From assembly GCF_003052265.1 (NCBI RefSeq), contig NZ_QANS01000002.1:62001-126000 (forward strand): a DNA stretch of 64,000 bases. Direction: 5' to 3'. The stretch is from Stenotrophobium rhamnosiphilum. GTDB taxonomy: Bacteria > Pseudomonadota > Gammaproteobacteria > Nevskiales > Nevskiaceae. Positions within the stretch are counted from its first letter, which is position 1, and each line of letters starts with the position of its first letter. Both the position numbers and the translations under genes were made by a program. Shown here piece by piece: positions 49,493 through 59,106 of this stretch. The notes beneath the pieces were generated by a model. It made no database searches. It was given only the letters and a program-made list of their open reading frames with translations, and had not been told where the DNA came from.

Positions 49493-50038
49493 GTGAGCCC
49501 CAATCGCTCATTGCAAACCACCACAGCACGAACAGCAGGTTTTACGCTGATCGAGCTGCTGGTGGTGATTGTCATCATCGGCATTCTCGCGACATTTGCG
49601 ACGCTCTCCATTGGCAATCGCGCTTTGGATGATCGACTTGAGGTGGAATCAAAACGCCTTGAGCAAACGCTGAAGCTCGCATTGGAAGAAGCTGAAACCA
49701 AAGGCATCGATATTGGCTTTAGCTACACACAAGAGCATTACCAATTTCTGGCGCTTGATAAGAGCGGCATATGGACACCGTACGTTGCATCAGGCCCATT
49801 GCGTCCCCGCGAAATACCCGCGCCGTTTTATTTTGAGCTGCGGATTGAAGATCGCCCTGTGATGCCAGCGTCCGCTTCTCTGGATAGCAAAGATAAAAAA
49901 GTAGAGCCGCAAATTTTGTTGCTATCCAGCGGCGAAGTCACCGCTTTTTCGGTAGATATCAAAGCCGAAAACTACGACCCGTATTACCACATACAAGCCG
50001 ATACGCTCGGAAAGTTTCAACGCGAGCGTAGAGACTAA
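49493..50038 (+). CDS. gspH: Type II secretion minor pseudopilin GspH
   Basis: 181 residues from a GTG at 49493. The leader ends TARTAG before FTLIELLVVIVIIGILATFA, with Glu at +5. The globular part follows with LEQTLKLALEEAETKGIDIG and ends HIQADTLGKFQRERRD. GspH belongs to the pseudopilus. It follows gspG by 42 bp and gspI begins 4 bp later. Confidence 0.88.
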   Translation: MSPNRSLQTTTARTAGFTLIELLVVIVIIGILATFATLSIGNRALDDRLEVESKRLEQTLKLALEEAETKGIDIGFSYTQEHYQFLALDKSGIWTPYVASGPLRPREIPAPFYFELRIEDRPVMPASASLDSKDKKVEPQILLLSSGEVTAFSVDIKAENYDPYYHIQADTLGKFQRERRD

Positions 50039-50042
50039 AGCC

Positions 50043-50405
50043 ATGAAATCCTCTCGCGGCTTTACTTTGCTTGAAGTGCTTGTCGCTGTTGCGATTCTCG
50101 CAACGACACTCGCTGCGCTTATTTCCGGCATGGCGCGTCACGCCGACAATGCTGGCTACATTCGCCAAAAAACGATTGCGCTGTGGGTTGCACACAATCA
50201 ACTCAGCGAAATGAAGATGGCAGCAACCTGGCCCGACACTGGCACCAGCGATGGCAAAGTGGATATGGCAGGCATCGCGTGGAAATGGATTGCCGACGTA
50301 AAGACCACGCCCGACGATCACTTGCGTCGCATCGACATCAGCGTGCAACGCGAAGGCAATGACGCAACGCTCGCAACGTTGTCCGGCTTCATCGGAAAGC
50401 CGTGA
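50043..50405 (+). CDS. gspI: Type II secretion minor pseudopilin GspI
   Basis: 120 residues. Short leader MKSSRG, then FTLLEVLVAVAILATTLAAL with Glu at +5. The C-terminal part contains TIALWVAHNQLSEMKM, the usual GspI block. It is part of the GspI-J-K tip of the pseudopilus. It overlaps gspJ by 4 bp. Confidence 0.9.
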   Translation: MKSSRGFTLLEVLVAVAILATTLAALISGMARHADNAGYIRQKTIALWVAHNQLSEMKMAATWPDTGTSDGKVDMAGIAWKWIADVKTTPDDHLRRIDISVQREGNDATLATLSGFIGKP

Positions 50406-51139
50406 TGCGCGCACGCGGATTTACATTGTTGGAATTGATAGTCGTCATCGCGATCTTCGGATTGATGTCGGTGATGGCGTATGGCGGTCTCAGTTCCGTG
50501 TTGAAAACGCGTGTCCACGTTGAGAAATCTCTAGAACGCACGGGCGAATATCAAAAAGCGTTCATGCGTATGCGTAATGATTTTCAGCAGGTGCACTACC
50601 GCCCGGTGCGCGATGGCTTTGGAACAACGCAGCCCGCTTTTATTGGTGATACCTATTCGCACGTCACGTTCACGCGTGGCGGCTGGCGCAATCCCTTGTC
50701 GCAACCGCGTGCGAGTCTAGAGCGCGTGGTGTACTACCTTGATACCGACAAGAAAGCATTAATGCGCAGCACCTTCCGCGCACTTGATCAATCACAAGAC
50801 TCCAAGCCAGTTGAAGTTGAGCTGCTGGAAAACGTCACTGAACTCAGCTGGCGCTATCTCGACAAATCACGTGAATGGCAGGCGAGTTGGCCACCCGCAT
50901 CCGCAAACTCTTCAACATCGAGTTCCACAGGCGTCACCCCTGCGCCACCGCTCGCGGTAGAGATCACGCTGCGCACAGATGACATGGGTGAGCTGCGCTT
51001 CTTATTTAATCTCGGACTTGATCAGAGACCTGCGAGCTTTCAGGCTGGCTTGAACCCCGGCGGTGGCGGTGGCACTGGTACTGGCGACGGTGGCGGCAAA
51101 AAAGATGACGAAGACACCAATCCGCCGGTGACTGATTAA
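50402..51139 (+). CDS. gspJ: Type II secretion minor pseudopilin GspJ with Gly/Asp-rich C-terminal tail
   Basis: 245 residues. Leader MRARG, then FTLLELIVVIAIFGLMSVMA with Glu at +5. RMRNDFQQVHYRPVRD and FTRGGWRNPL are typical of GspJ. After the normal end of the fold (about residue 215) there is an extra tail of glycine runs and acidic residues (GGGGGTGTGDGGGKKDDED near 221-239). The tail is unusual for the family. Forms the pseudopilus tip with GspI and GspK. gspK starts 5 bp later. Confidence 0.9.
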   Translation: MMRARGFTLLELIVVIAIFGLMSVMAYGGLSSVLKTRVHVEKSLERTGEYQKAFMRMRNDFQQVHYRPVRDGFGTTQPAFIGDTYSHVTFTRGGWRNPLSQPRASLERVVYYLDTDKKALMRSTFRALDQSQDSKPVEVELLENVTELSWRYLDKSREWQASWPPASANSSTSSSTGVTPAPPLAVEITLRTDDMGELRFLFNLGLDQRPASFQAGLNPGGGGGTGTGDGGGKKDDEDTNPPVTD

Positions 51140-51144
51140 TCCTC

Positions 51145-52161
51145 ATGCGCACTCAATCACCAAATTCTAGCTTTAAGCCACGGCAACAAACCGGCATTGC
51201 ACTCATCACCGCTTTGCTCGTGGTGGCTTTGGCCAGCATCGCTGCTGCCGCAATTTTGTCTTCGGCCAGCATCGCGATTCATCGCTCTGGCAGCCTGCAA
51301 GATTCAGAAAAAGCCTGGTGGTATGCCGACGGCGTGGAGGCCTGGGTCAAAACCATTATCGACCGCAGCGTTAAACCCAATTCGGCAGTTTCTCTCGCAG
51401 ATGAATGGGCCAAGCCCGTCGACTATCTGCCGATTGATGAAGGCGTGATTCGCGGCGGCATTGAAGATCTGCAAGGCCGACTCAACCTGAACAATTTTGG
51501 CCAGACCTATAACGGCCCTGCTTACAACGCCAATGTTCTGATTCTAGAACGACTGCTGCTCCTGCTCGAAGCGGACCCGGCACAGGCCAAAGTGATTGCC
51601 GCCGCGATTCACGACTGGATTGATAAGGACACCCAGCCCAGCGGTTTTGATGGTGCAGAAGACGCCGATTACCTCTCGCAGGACCTGCCCTATCGCACTT
51701 CCGGCCAGCCGCTAGAAAGCGTCAGCGAAGTGCTGGCGATCAAGGGCATGACCAAAGATATCTTCTACAAGCTGACGCATTGCACCCAAACCAAGACCGG
51801 CTTCCAGAGCTGCATCACTGCTCTACCTACAATACCCACGACGATTAACGTTAATACCGCCCCTGAACCGATCCTGCGCTCGCTAATCAAACAACCCTCA
51901 TCGCCAGCGCTGGATTCCTTCATAGCATCGCGAACCTCCAAGCCCTACACCAATGACGGCGATGCTTTCCAAGCCGCACCGAAAGGCTTCATTGCCGCCG
52001 CCGATGGCGTTACGGCCGATATGGTCAGCGTCAAAAGCAACTATTTCCTAATGCATACAGAAACTTTCATAGGCAGCGGCCGTGTCGCCCTGTATAGTTT
52101 CTTCTATCGTCCGGCATCGGGCGCCACCATCGTGCTGGGTCGCAGCACGGACATCGAATAA
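51145..52161 (+). CDS. gspK: Type II secretion pseudopilin GspK
   Basis: 338 residues. The leader ends RQQTG before IALITALLVVALASIAAAAI. As expected for GspK there is no Glu at +5. KAWWYADGVEAWVKTII near residue 55, GGIEDLQGRLNLNNF near residue 103 and NVNTAPEPILRSL near residue 234 match the GspK domains. It caps the pseudopilus. gspL follows 11 bp later. Confidence 0.93.
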   Translation: MRTQSPNSSFKPRQQTGIALITALLVVALASIAAAAILSSASIAIHRSGSLQDSEKAWWYADGVEAWVKTIIDRSVKPNSAVSLADEWAKPVDYLPIDEGVIRGGIEDLQGRLNLNNFGQTYNGPAYNANVLILERLLLLLEADPAQAKVIAAAIHDWIDKDTQPSGFDGAEDADYLSQDLPYRTSGQPLESVSEVLAIKGMTKDIFYKLTHCTQTKTGFQSCITALPTIPTTINVNTAPEPILRSLIKQPSSPALDSFIASRTSKPYTNDGDAFQAAPKGFIAAADGVTADMVSVKSNYFLMHTETFIGSGRVALYSFFYRPASGATIVLGRSTDIE

Positions 52162-52172
52162 CAGTTAGTCAA

Positions 52173-53378
52173 TTGCGCGAAACACTCTACATTCGACTGC
52201 ACTCGGCAGCCCCCGAAGCGGTTACCGCGTTCTGCATTGCCAAGCCCGATGCTGTGGTGTCGTTTGCTGTTAATCACGCGCCGCTCAGTGACATCCTGCC
52301 GCAGGCCGCTGGTCGCAAGGTGGTTGTGCTGGTATCCAGCAGCGATGTGCGATTGACCAGCGTCACCGTTCCCGCACGCCAAGCCGCCAAAGTTCTGCAA
52401 GCTGCGCCTTACGCGCTTGAAGATCAGTTGGCTGAAGACGTCGACACCCTGCACTTCGCGCTCGGCCCTCGCCAGCTCAATGGCAGCTATCCGGTCGCCG
52501 TGATTGCAAAAGCTAAAATTGAAGAATGGCTGACGCCTTTTCGCGCCGCCGGTTTAATGCCTGATGTGTTGGTGCCAGAAACGCTGTGCCTGCCTGAGGC
52601 CGAAACCGATCGCTGGAGCGCACTGGCAGAACCCGGCCACATCACCGTGCGCTCAGCCGGCTTTAACGGCTTTGGCTGCGTTGCTGAAGATCTGCCTTTG
52701 TTTCTTGAAATGGCAGATCCTGAAAAACAGGCGCAACTTCGCATCCTGATTTCACGCAGCTTCCAAGGCGATTTCACGCAGCTCGGCTGGCCTGTTGAAT
52801 TGTTTCCGGGCTTTGCAGAACCAATGGAAGCCTTGCTGCAAAATTACCGTCCCGATCACAGCATCAATCTTCTGCAAGGCGCGTATTCGCCACGCGAAGA
52901 TTTCAAGCGTATATGGCAGCCATGGCGTATCGCGGCGATTCTCGCTGCAATCTGGATTGCACTAACCGGTCTGAATCACGGCGTGCAGGCTTTCAAACTC
53001 AAGCGTCAGTTGAATGCACAGAATCAAGAAAACGTTCAGCGCTTCCAGCAGCTGTTCCCAACTGAAACTCGCATCGTTGATCTATCGGCTCAAGCCGAAC
53101 AACAGTTCACGCGACTCAAAGGTGGCGGTGCAAGCGGCACCTTGCTGCCTTTGATTGGAACACTGTCGAGCGCACTCACAGCAACGCCCGGACTGTTGCT
53201 GCAATCATTGCAGTACCGCGATGGCGCATTGTTCGTCGCGCTCACGGGCACTGACTTGCAACAACTCGAAACGCTCCGTGCGTGGTTCACGCAACACCAC
53301 GGCACCACGCTCGAAGTGCAATCTGCCAACGCGGGTAGCGATGGCGTACAAATTCGTATCAAGTTGACGCCCGCATGA
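52173..53378 (+). CDS. gspL: Type II secretion inner-membrane protein GspL
   Basis: 401 residues from a TTG at 52173, the only start available after the gspK stop. The N-terminal cytoplasmic part (about 1-245) has the actin-like fold pattern, with VTVPARQAAKVLQAAPYALE near residue 64. A membrane helix lies at about 253-268 (IAAILAAIWIALTGL). The periplasmic ferredoxin-like part ends NAGSDGVQIRIKLTP. GspL recruits the GspE ATPase to the inner-membrane platform. It overlaps gspM by 4 bp. Confidence 0.9.
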   Translation: MRETLYIRLHSAAPEAVTAFCIAKPDAVVSFAVNHAPLSDILPQAAGRKVVVLVSSSDVRLTSVTVPARQAAKVLQAAPYALEDQLAEDVDTLHFALGPRQLNGSYPVAVIAKAKIEEWLTPFRAAGLMPDVLVPETLCLPEAETDRWSALAEPGHITVRSAGFNGFGCVAEDLPLFLEMADPEKQAQLRILISRSFQGDFTQLGWPVELFPGFAEPMEALLQNYRPDHSINLLQGAYSPREDFKRIWQPWRIAAILAAIWIALTGLNHGVQAFKLKRQLNAQNQENVQRFQQLFPTETRIVDLSAQAEQQFTRLKGGGASGTLLPLIGTLSSALTATPGLLLQSLQYRDGALFVALTGTDLQQLETLRAWFTQHHGTTLEVQSANAGSDGVQIRIKLTPA

Positions 53379-53878
53379 ACGCCGTCATGACACAGTTGCA
53401 AGATTGGTTCCGCACGCTTGCACCACGCGAGCGTTTGCTGGTTAGCGTTGGCGGCGTTGTCATTGCGATCACGATTCTTTATCTGGGCATCTGGGAACCT
53501 CTCAGCAAAGCGCACGATAAACGCGAAACTGATCTCGCCGCATCGCAGGCACTCGCGCAGCGCTTAGAAGTCATTGCTTCCACCGTACAGAAAGCACAAG
53601 CCAATGGTGGCGGCCCCGTTATCAATAACGGCGCATCGCTGTTGTCGACTGTTGACCAAGCCAGCAAGTCCGGCACCTTGGGTAAACCCTTGTCGCGCAT
53701 TCAGCCGGAAGGCGATAGCGAAGTGAAAGTCTGGGTGGATGCCGTCAACTTTGAAGCCCTCGTGCGCTGGATCAGCGAACTCGAAAGTCGTAACGGCATC
53801 AGCATCAAAACTGCAGACGTTGAGAAGAGCACTTTGCCCGGCACCGTCAACGCACGATTGTCTTTGGTGCGTCCATGA
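53375..53878 (+). CDS. gspM: Type II secretion inner-membrane protein GspM
   Basis: 167 residues. After APRERLLVS a membrane helix (about 23-41, VGGVVIAITILYLGIWEPL) leads into a coiled stretch and a small periplasmic ferredoxin-like domain with VNFEALVRWISELESRNGIS. GspM pairs with GspL. It overlaps both neighbours by 4 bp, so translation of gspL, gspM and gspN is coupled. Confidence 0.92.
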   Translation: MNAVMTQLQDWFRTLAPRERLLVSVGGVVIAITILYLGIWEPLSKAHDKRETDLAASQALAQRLEVIASTVQKAQANGGGPVINNGASLLSTVDQASKSGTLGKPLSRIQPEGDSEVKVWVDAVNFEALVRWISELESRNGISIKTADVEKSTLPGTVNARLSLVRP

Positions 53879-54630
53879 AGCGGCATTGGTACATCACGAT
53901 TGCGATTGTAGTTTTTATCGCAAGTCTGATCGCACAAGCACCAGCAGCGACGCTCTACGCTTGGTTTAAACCTAAAGCGCCATCGCCGGTTGAATTGATT
54001 GGCCTTCAAGGCACGATCAAGCAAGGCCGCGCGTCGGGCATCAACGTTAACAACAATCCTGCCTTAAACAATTTGAACTGGACGCTACAGCCTTGGCGCT
54101 TGTTGCTGGGCCAATTGGCATTTCATCTGGAAAGCCGCAGCGACACCGCAATCGACAGCCACGTCGCACTCTCCGCATTCGGCGCGACTCGCATTAGCGA
54201 TACGCAGGGTTTGATGAGCATCAAGTCTCTGCTTTCTGCAATCGGCCAACCTTTTCTGCCGCTCGATGGTCAAGCCAGTCTGCAAATTAAAACCTTGCGC
54301 CTGAAAAACAATCAGATCAAATCAGCCGATGGCCGCATCGAAATTCGCAGCCTCGCATGGACACTCGCACAAGAGCCCATCGTGCTCGGCGACTTTGCAG
54401 CTACCGTCACCACTGAGAATGACGTTGTTTTGGTCAAGCTTGAGCCGCAATCAGGCCCACTAGAATTGACCGGCAGCGCCAAGCTCTTACCGGATCAGAC
54501 TTACGAAGCGCAGTTTCAACTTCGTCCGAAGCCTGATGCACCGCCTATGCTGATCAACATGCTTAGCTCCATCGGCCCTGCCGATGTGCAGGGTTGGCAT
54601 CACATCCGCAAACAAGGCAAGTTGCAATGA
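53875..54630 (+). CDS. gspN: Type II secretion protein GspN
   Basis: 251 residues. One N-terminal membrane segment (about 4-23) then a periplasmic domain with GLQGTIKQGRASGINVNNNP near residue 44 and LNNLNWTLQPWRLLLGQLAF, the standard GspN block. It ends with LELTGSAKLLPDQTYEAQFQ and the C-terminal GPADVQGWHHIRKQGKLQ. GspN is accessory to the secretion machine. Its stop overlaps the nudJ start by 4 bp (ATGA). Confidence 0.88.
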   Translation: MKRHWYITIAIVVFIASLIAQAPAATLYAWFKPKAPSPVELIGLQGTIKQGRASGINVNNNPALNNLNWTLQPWRLLLGQLAFHLESRSDTAIDSHVALSAFGATRISDTQGLMSIKSLLSAIGQPFLPLDGQASLQIKTLRLKNNQIKSADGRIEIRSLAWTLAQEPIVLGDFAATVTTENDVVLVKLEPQSGPLELTGSAKLLPDQTYEAQFQLRPKPDAPPMLINMLSSIGPADVQGWHHIRKQGKLQ

Positions 54631-55082
54631 CGTGGTCGGCACATGTTGTCGTTGCCTGCGTCGTTGAACATGACGGAAAGTTTTTGATCGTAGAAGAAGA
54701 TGTCGCTGGTGCGCGTTGCTTCAACCAACCTGCAGGTCATTGGGAAGCAGGCGAAACACTGATCGAAGCCGCACGTCGTGAAGCGCTTGAAGAAACCGGT
54801 TGGGATGTTGAACCCACAGATTTCCTCGGCATTTACGAATTCAAACCAGCAGAGCTGGAATACACCTTTCTGCGTATCGCCTTCGTTGCCAAGGCGATCA
54901 AACATCATCCAGAGCGCGCCTTGGACGACGGCATTGCGGCAGCACATTGGCTGACACGCGATGAAGTCTTAGCACGCAACAATCAGCACCGCGGCCCAGC
55001 CGTGATGCGTTGCATAGACGATTACCTGAGCGGTCAACGTTATCCGCTGAGCCTGATCGCGCATCTCAAAGATCTGCGATGA
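54627..55082 (+). CDS. nudJ: Nudix hydrolase, NudJ-like phosphatase
   Basis: 151 residues from the ATG at 54627, which overlaps the gspN stop; the open frame starts earlier at 54594 but inside gspN. The Nudix box is complete: GHWEAGETLIEAARREALEE followed by TGW, at about 37-59. Family NudJ enzymes dephosphorylate hydroxymethylpyrimidine pyrophosphate and nucleotides. nudJ next to mnmA is also the order in Escherichia coli. Its stop overlaps the mnmA start by 4 bp. Confidence 0.88.
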   Translation: MTWSAHVVVACVVEHDGKFLIVEEDVAGARCFNQPAGHWEAGETLIEAARREALEETGWDVEPTDFLGIYEFKPAELEYTFLRIAFVAKAIKHHPERALDDGIAAAHWLTRDEVLARNNQHRGPAVMRCIDDYLSGQRYPLSLIAHLKDLR

Positions 55083-56158
55083 ACGCGCCGCATGTCGTCG
55101 TGGGCATGTCCGGCGGCGTTGATTCTTCAGTCTCGGCTTGGCTCCTCAAACAGCAGGGCTATCGCGTCTCCGGCTTGTTCATGGTCAATTGGACCGAAGA
55201 CGAAGAAGGCTATTGCACTTCTGCCGATGATTTTCAGGATGCTCGTGCTGTCTGCGATGAACTTGGAATTCCATTGCACAAAGCCGACTTCTCCAAGGAA
55301 TATCGCGAGCGTGTATTCAGTCAGTTTCTTGCTGACTACGCCGCAGGCAAAACACCCAATCCTGATGTGCTGTGCAATCGCGAAGTGAAGTTTCAACCTT
55401 TCCGCGAGCATGCACTACGTTTGGGTGCGGACTTTATTGCGACAGGACACTACGCAAAGATCGAACACGGCGCTGATGGCGCGCGTTTGTTACAAGCAGT
55501 CGACGGCAATAAAGATCAAACCTATTTTCTTGCTGCCGTAAATCGCAGCCAGTTTGATCGCGTGCTGTTTCCGATTGGCGGATACACCAAGCCAGAAGTT
55601 CGTGATTTCGCAAAAGCTGCGGGCCTGCCGAATCATCGCAAGAAAGATTCCACCGGCATCTGCTTTATTGGCGAGCGTGAGTTCCGCGAGTTTCTGCAAA
55701 ATTATTTAAAGCCGCATCCGGGACCGATTCTTGATGATCAAGGTCAACGCATCGGCGAACATCAAGGCTTGATGTATTACACACTGGGCCAAAGAAAAGG
55801 CTTGAACATTGGCGGCGTGCGCGGCGCTATTGAAGCGCCGTGGTATGTGATCGCCAAAGAAACTGATCGCAATACATTGTTGGTTTCACAAGACGCCAAT
55901 CACGCGCGCCTGATGAGCCAAACAGTGATCACTGAACCGTTTCAGTGGATTCGCAAACCCAATCCATTGCCTGCAAATTTGCATGCGCGTATTCGCCATC
56001 GCCAAGCGCTACAGGCATGCAGCGCAATTACGCGAGATGATGGCCGCGTTGAAGTTCACTTTGCGCAAGCACAACGCGCCGCAACGGCGGGACAATACTT
56101 GGTGCTCTATGACGGTGCAGAGTGTTTGGGCGGCGGCGAGATCGAAAGCGCTAATTAA
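55079..56158 (+). CDS. mnmA: tRNA-specific 2-thiouridylase MnmA
   Basis: 359 residues from the ATG at 55079, overlapping nudJ by 4 bp; the longer frame from 55010 lies inside nudJ. The PP-loop is GMSGGVDSSVSAWLL at about 9-23. The catalytic cysteines are Cys99 in NPDVLCNREVKF and Cys195 in STGICFIGERE. YTLGQRKGLNIGG and EAPWYVIAKE complete the pattern. The enzyme puts sulfur on the wobble uridine (U34) of Lys, Glu and Gln tRNAs. The ORF length equals the family norm (about 360-370). Confidence 0.96.
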   Translation: MNAPHVVVGMSGGVDSSVSAWLLKQQGYRVSGLFMVNWTEDEEGYCTSADDFQDARAVCDELGIPLHKADFSKEYRERVFSQFLADYAAGKTPNPDVLCNREVKFQPFREHALRLGADFIATGHYAKIEHGADGARLLQAVDGNKDQTYFLAAVNRSQFDRVLFPIGGYTKPEVRDFAKAAGLPNHRKKDSTGICFIGEREFREFLQNYLKPHPGPILDDQGQRIGEHQGLMYYTLGQRKGLNIGGVRGAIEAPWYVIAKETDRNTLLVSQDANHARLMSQTVITEPFQWIRKPNPLPANLHARIRHRQALQACSAITRDDGRVEVHFAQAQRAATAGQYLVLYDGAECLGGGEIESAN

Positions 56159-56233
56159 GTTTGCTTAACCTACCCGTTTAGCTAGGCAAGCCTACCCAAC
56201 AACGGCGTAAACCTTTTAACAAAACTCCGTCTT

Positions 56234-56266
56234 AATGACCCTTAATGAGGTCATTTCCAGTATAAT
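56234..56266 (+). promoter_or_regulatory. Promoter with overlapping palindrome upstream of acnA
   Basis: AATGACC (56234-56240) and GGTCATT (56249-56255) form a 7-bp inverted repeat with an 8-base spacer. TATAAT at 56261-56266 is a perfect -10 match. The repeat covers the -35 to -20 region, so a bound protein would compete with RNA polymerase. The start codon is 100 bp downstream. Confidence 0.55.
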
Positions 56267-56366
56267 TTTAGGTGCTTAATTTACGCACTCAGAATCTTCA
56301 GGCGCGTGGTTTTCTAGCGCACTTTGCTGAACTGCACTGCCTAGCCATACTCACGGAGTACAAGCC

Positions 56367-59030
56367 ATGACGGACAGCTTCAAGGCCAAGACCAGTCTCA
56401 CGGTTGGTTCCAAGACCTACACCTATTTCGCTCTCAAGGCACTGGAGCCGAAGTATTCGCTCTCCCGTCTTCCCTACTCCATCAAGGTTCTGCTCGAAAA
56501 TCTTCTGCGTCACGAAGATGGCGTGAACACCACCAAAGATGATGTCGAAACACTGGCTGGCGCTGATTTCAAAAAGCTGCCGCAGAAAGACATCAATTTC
56601 ACACCTGCTCGCGTCATCCTGCAGGACTTCACCGGCGTCCCTTGCGTCGTTGATCTTGCAGCCATGCGCGATGCGATCAAGACACTCGGCGGCGACGCTG
56701 CCAAAGTAAATCCACTGTGTCCTGTAGAACTCGTCATCGATCACTCCGTGATGATCGATCACTACGGTTCTAAAGATGCGCTCGATCTCAACGCTAAAGT
56801 TGAATTCCAGCGCAATGAAGAACGCTATACGTTCTTGCGCTGGGGCCAAGAAGCGCTGAAGAATTTCAAAGCGGTTCCGCCTGATACCGGCATCGTCCAT
56901 CAGGTCAACATCGAATATCTCGCACGCGTTGTTTTCGAAAACGATAGCGGCATGCTGTATCCCGACAGCTGCTTCGGCACTGACAGCCACACCACGATGG
57001 TGAATGGCATCGGCGTATTGGGTTGGGGCGTCGGCGGTATCGAAGCTGAAGCGGCGATGCTCGGCCAACCTTCGTCAATGCTGATTCCAGAAGTGATTGG
57101 CGTGAAGGTCAGCGGCAAGTTGGCTGAAGGTGCAACCGCAACCGACCTCGTACTCACTGTCACCGAAATGCTGCGCAAACGCGGCGTGGTTGAGAAGTTT
57201 GTCGAATTCTTCGGCCCTGGCCTTGCGAATCTTTCAGCATCAGATCGCAACACCATCGCCAACATGGGCCCGGAATATGGCGCCACTTGCGGCATCTTCC
57301 CGATCGATAGCGAAACGCTGAACTATCTGCGCCTCACGGGTCGCTCGGAACAGCAGATCGCTGTGGTCGAGGCTTATGCCAAGGCACAGGGCATGTGGTG
57401 GACGCCGGATGCACCGGAAGCGGAATACACCGACGTGATGACGCTGGATCTGGGCAGCATCAAGCCCTCGCTTGCTGGCCCTAAGCGCCCACAAGATCGC
57501 GTGCTGCTCACCGATGTGAAGGCCAATTATCGCAAGGCATTTGAAGGCGAACAAAAACTTCGTCCATCGAAAGGCCCTGCCACGGTTACGGACAAGGGCA
57601 ATACGTTTGAACTGAAAGATGGCGCGGTGATGATTGCTGCGATCACCTCTTGCACCAACACTTCTAATCCAAGCGTGCTGATCGGCGCTGGTTTGCTTGC
57701 ACGCAAGGCTCGCGCACTCGGCCTTAAGAGCAAACCTTGGGTGAAGACTTCGCTGGCACCTGGCTCGCTCGCTGTGACCGAGTACTTGCAGAAGGCTGGC
57801 CTGATTGAAGATCTAGAATCGCTGGGCTTCTATGTCACCGCCTATGGTTGCACCACTTGCATCGGCAACTCCGGCCCACTCAACGAGCCTCTGGGCAAAG
57901 CCATCAGCGACAACACCTTGAGCGTATCGGCTGTGCTGTCGGGCAACCGCAACTTCGAAGGCCGCGTGCATCAGGATGTGCGCATGAACTACCTCGCTTC
58001 GCCTCCGCTGGTTGTGGCGTACGCGATTGCGGGTTCGACCGATGTGGATCTGACCACTGAACCGCTCGGTAAGAGCAGCGACGGCAAAGATGTTTTCCTT
58101 AAGGACATCTGGCCGACCAATTCTGAAATTCAGGAACTCGTCGCCAAGGCGGTCACCGCTGAAGGCTTCAAGAAAAGCTACGCCGATGTGCTGAAGGGCG
58201 ATGCTCGCTGGCAGTCGATCAAGATCAGCAAATCGGAAACCTATCCTTGGGATAGCAAGTCGACTTACATCGCTAACCCGCCTTACTTCGTTGGCATGAC
58301 GATGACGCCTCCAGGCATTCAGCCGATCAAGGGTGCGCGTGCGCTGGCGGTGTTGGGCGACTCGATCACGACCGACCACATCTCTCCAGCTGGCGATATC
58401 AAGAAGGACGGCCCTGCAGGCAAGTTCCTTGAAGAGCATGGCGTAAATAAAGTCGACTTCAACAGCTTCGGCTCACGTCGCGGCAATCACGAGATCATGA
58501 TGCGCGGCACGTTTGCCAATACGCGCATTAAGAACACGATGACTCCGGGCGTTGAAGGCGGCGTGTCGCGTCACTTCAATGGTGTCGCCGGTCCGGTTGA
58601 GCCGATCTATGACGTTGCGATGAAGTACCAGAAGGAAGGTATTCCATTGGTCGTTCTCGCGGGCAAGGAATACGGCACTGGTTCTTCGCGTGACTGGGCG
58701 GCCAAAGGCACCATTCTGCTCGGTGTGAAAGCCGTGATCAGCGAAAGCTTTGAGCGAATTCACCGCGCCAACCTCGTCGGCATGGGCGTTCTACCGTTAA
58801 ACTTCGTCGACGGTCAGTCCGCTGTTTCGCTCGGCTTGGATGGCAGTGAAGTGTTTGACTTTGACGGCCTCAACAACGGCGCTACCGAAGTCAGCGTGAC
58901 CGCGAAGAAGCCCGACGGTAAGTCGATCTCCTTCAAAGCCAAAGTTCGCATCAACACGCCGATGGAATGGCAGTACTACAACCACGGTGGCGTTCTGCAA
59001 TACATGTTGCGCCAAATGGCCAAAGCCTAA
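56367..59030 (+). CDS. acnA: Aconitate hydratase A
   Basis: 887 residues, the normal AcnA/IRP1-type length, with GGAG before the ATG. The [4Fe-4S] cysteines are in [19 protein letters not shown] (near residue 429) and in the pair of [14 protein letters not shown] (near residue 495). [15 protein letters not shown] and [14 protein letters not shown] belong to the C-terminal swivel domain. It converts citrate to isocitrate in the TCA cycle; AcnA-type enzymes are the stress-stable form and can bind RNA when the cluster is lost. It is monocistronic, followed by a weak hairpin. Confidence 0.96.
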   Translation: MTDSFKAKTSLTVGSKTYTYFALKALEPKYSLSRLPYSIKVLLENLLRHEDGVNTTKDDVETLAGADFKKLPQKDINFTPARVILQDFTGVPCVVDLAAMRDAIKTLGGDAAKVNPLCPVELVIDHSVMIDHYGSKDALDLNAKVEFQRNEERYTFLRWGQEALKNFKAVPPDTGIVHQVNIEYLARVVFENDSGMLYPDSCFGTDSHTTMVNGIGVLGWGVGGIEAEAAMLGQPSSMLIPEVIGVKVSGKLAEGATATDLVLTVTEMLRKRGVVEKFVEFFGPGLANLSASDRNTIANMGPEYGATCGIFPIDSETLNYLRLTGRSEQQIAVVEAYAKAQGMWWTPDAPEAEYTDVMTLDLGSIKPSLAGPKRPQDRVLLTDVKANYRKAFEGEQKLRPSKGPATVTDKGNTFELKDGAVMIAAITSCTNTSNPSVLIGAGLLARKARALGLKSKPWVKTSLAPGSLAVTEYLQKAGLIEDLESLGFYVTAYGCTTCIGNSGPLNEPLGKAISDNTLSVSAVLSGNRNFEGRVHQDVRMNYLASPPLVVAYAIAGSTDVDLTTEPLGKSSDGKDVFLKDIWPTNSEIQELVAKAVTAEGFKKSYADVLKGDARWQSIKISKSETYPWDSKSTYIANPPYFVGMTMTPPGIQPIKGARALAVLGDSITTDHISPAGDIKKDGPAGKFLEEHGVNKVDFNSFGSRRGNHEIMMRGTFANTRIKNTMTPGVEGGVSRHFNGVAGPVEPIYDVAMKYQKEGIPLVVLAGKEYGTGSSRDWAAKGTILLGVKAVISESFERIHRANLVGMGVLPLNFVDGQSAVSLGLDGSEVFDFDGLNNGATEVSVTAKKPDGKSISFKAKVRINTPMEWQYYNHGGVLQYMLRQMAKA

Positions 59031-59056
59031 TTGGCATTGTTCATGCTGTAATCATG

Positions 59057-59080
59057 GGGCGGCATAATGCCGCCCTGTTT
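59057..59080 (+). terminator. Hairpin after acnA
   Basis: GGGCGGCA-TAA-TGCCGCCC (59057-59075) followed by TGTTT. The T-run is short, so termination may be incomplete. Confidence 0.55.
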
Positions 59081-59106
59081 GTTATACGAGAGATGAGACA
59101 GTAACG

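Noticed and set aside
56298-57068. Minus-strand open frame of 256 codons (also 57813-58439)
   Set aside because: Antisense shadows of acnA, caused by its codon bias; no motifs.
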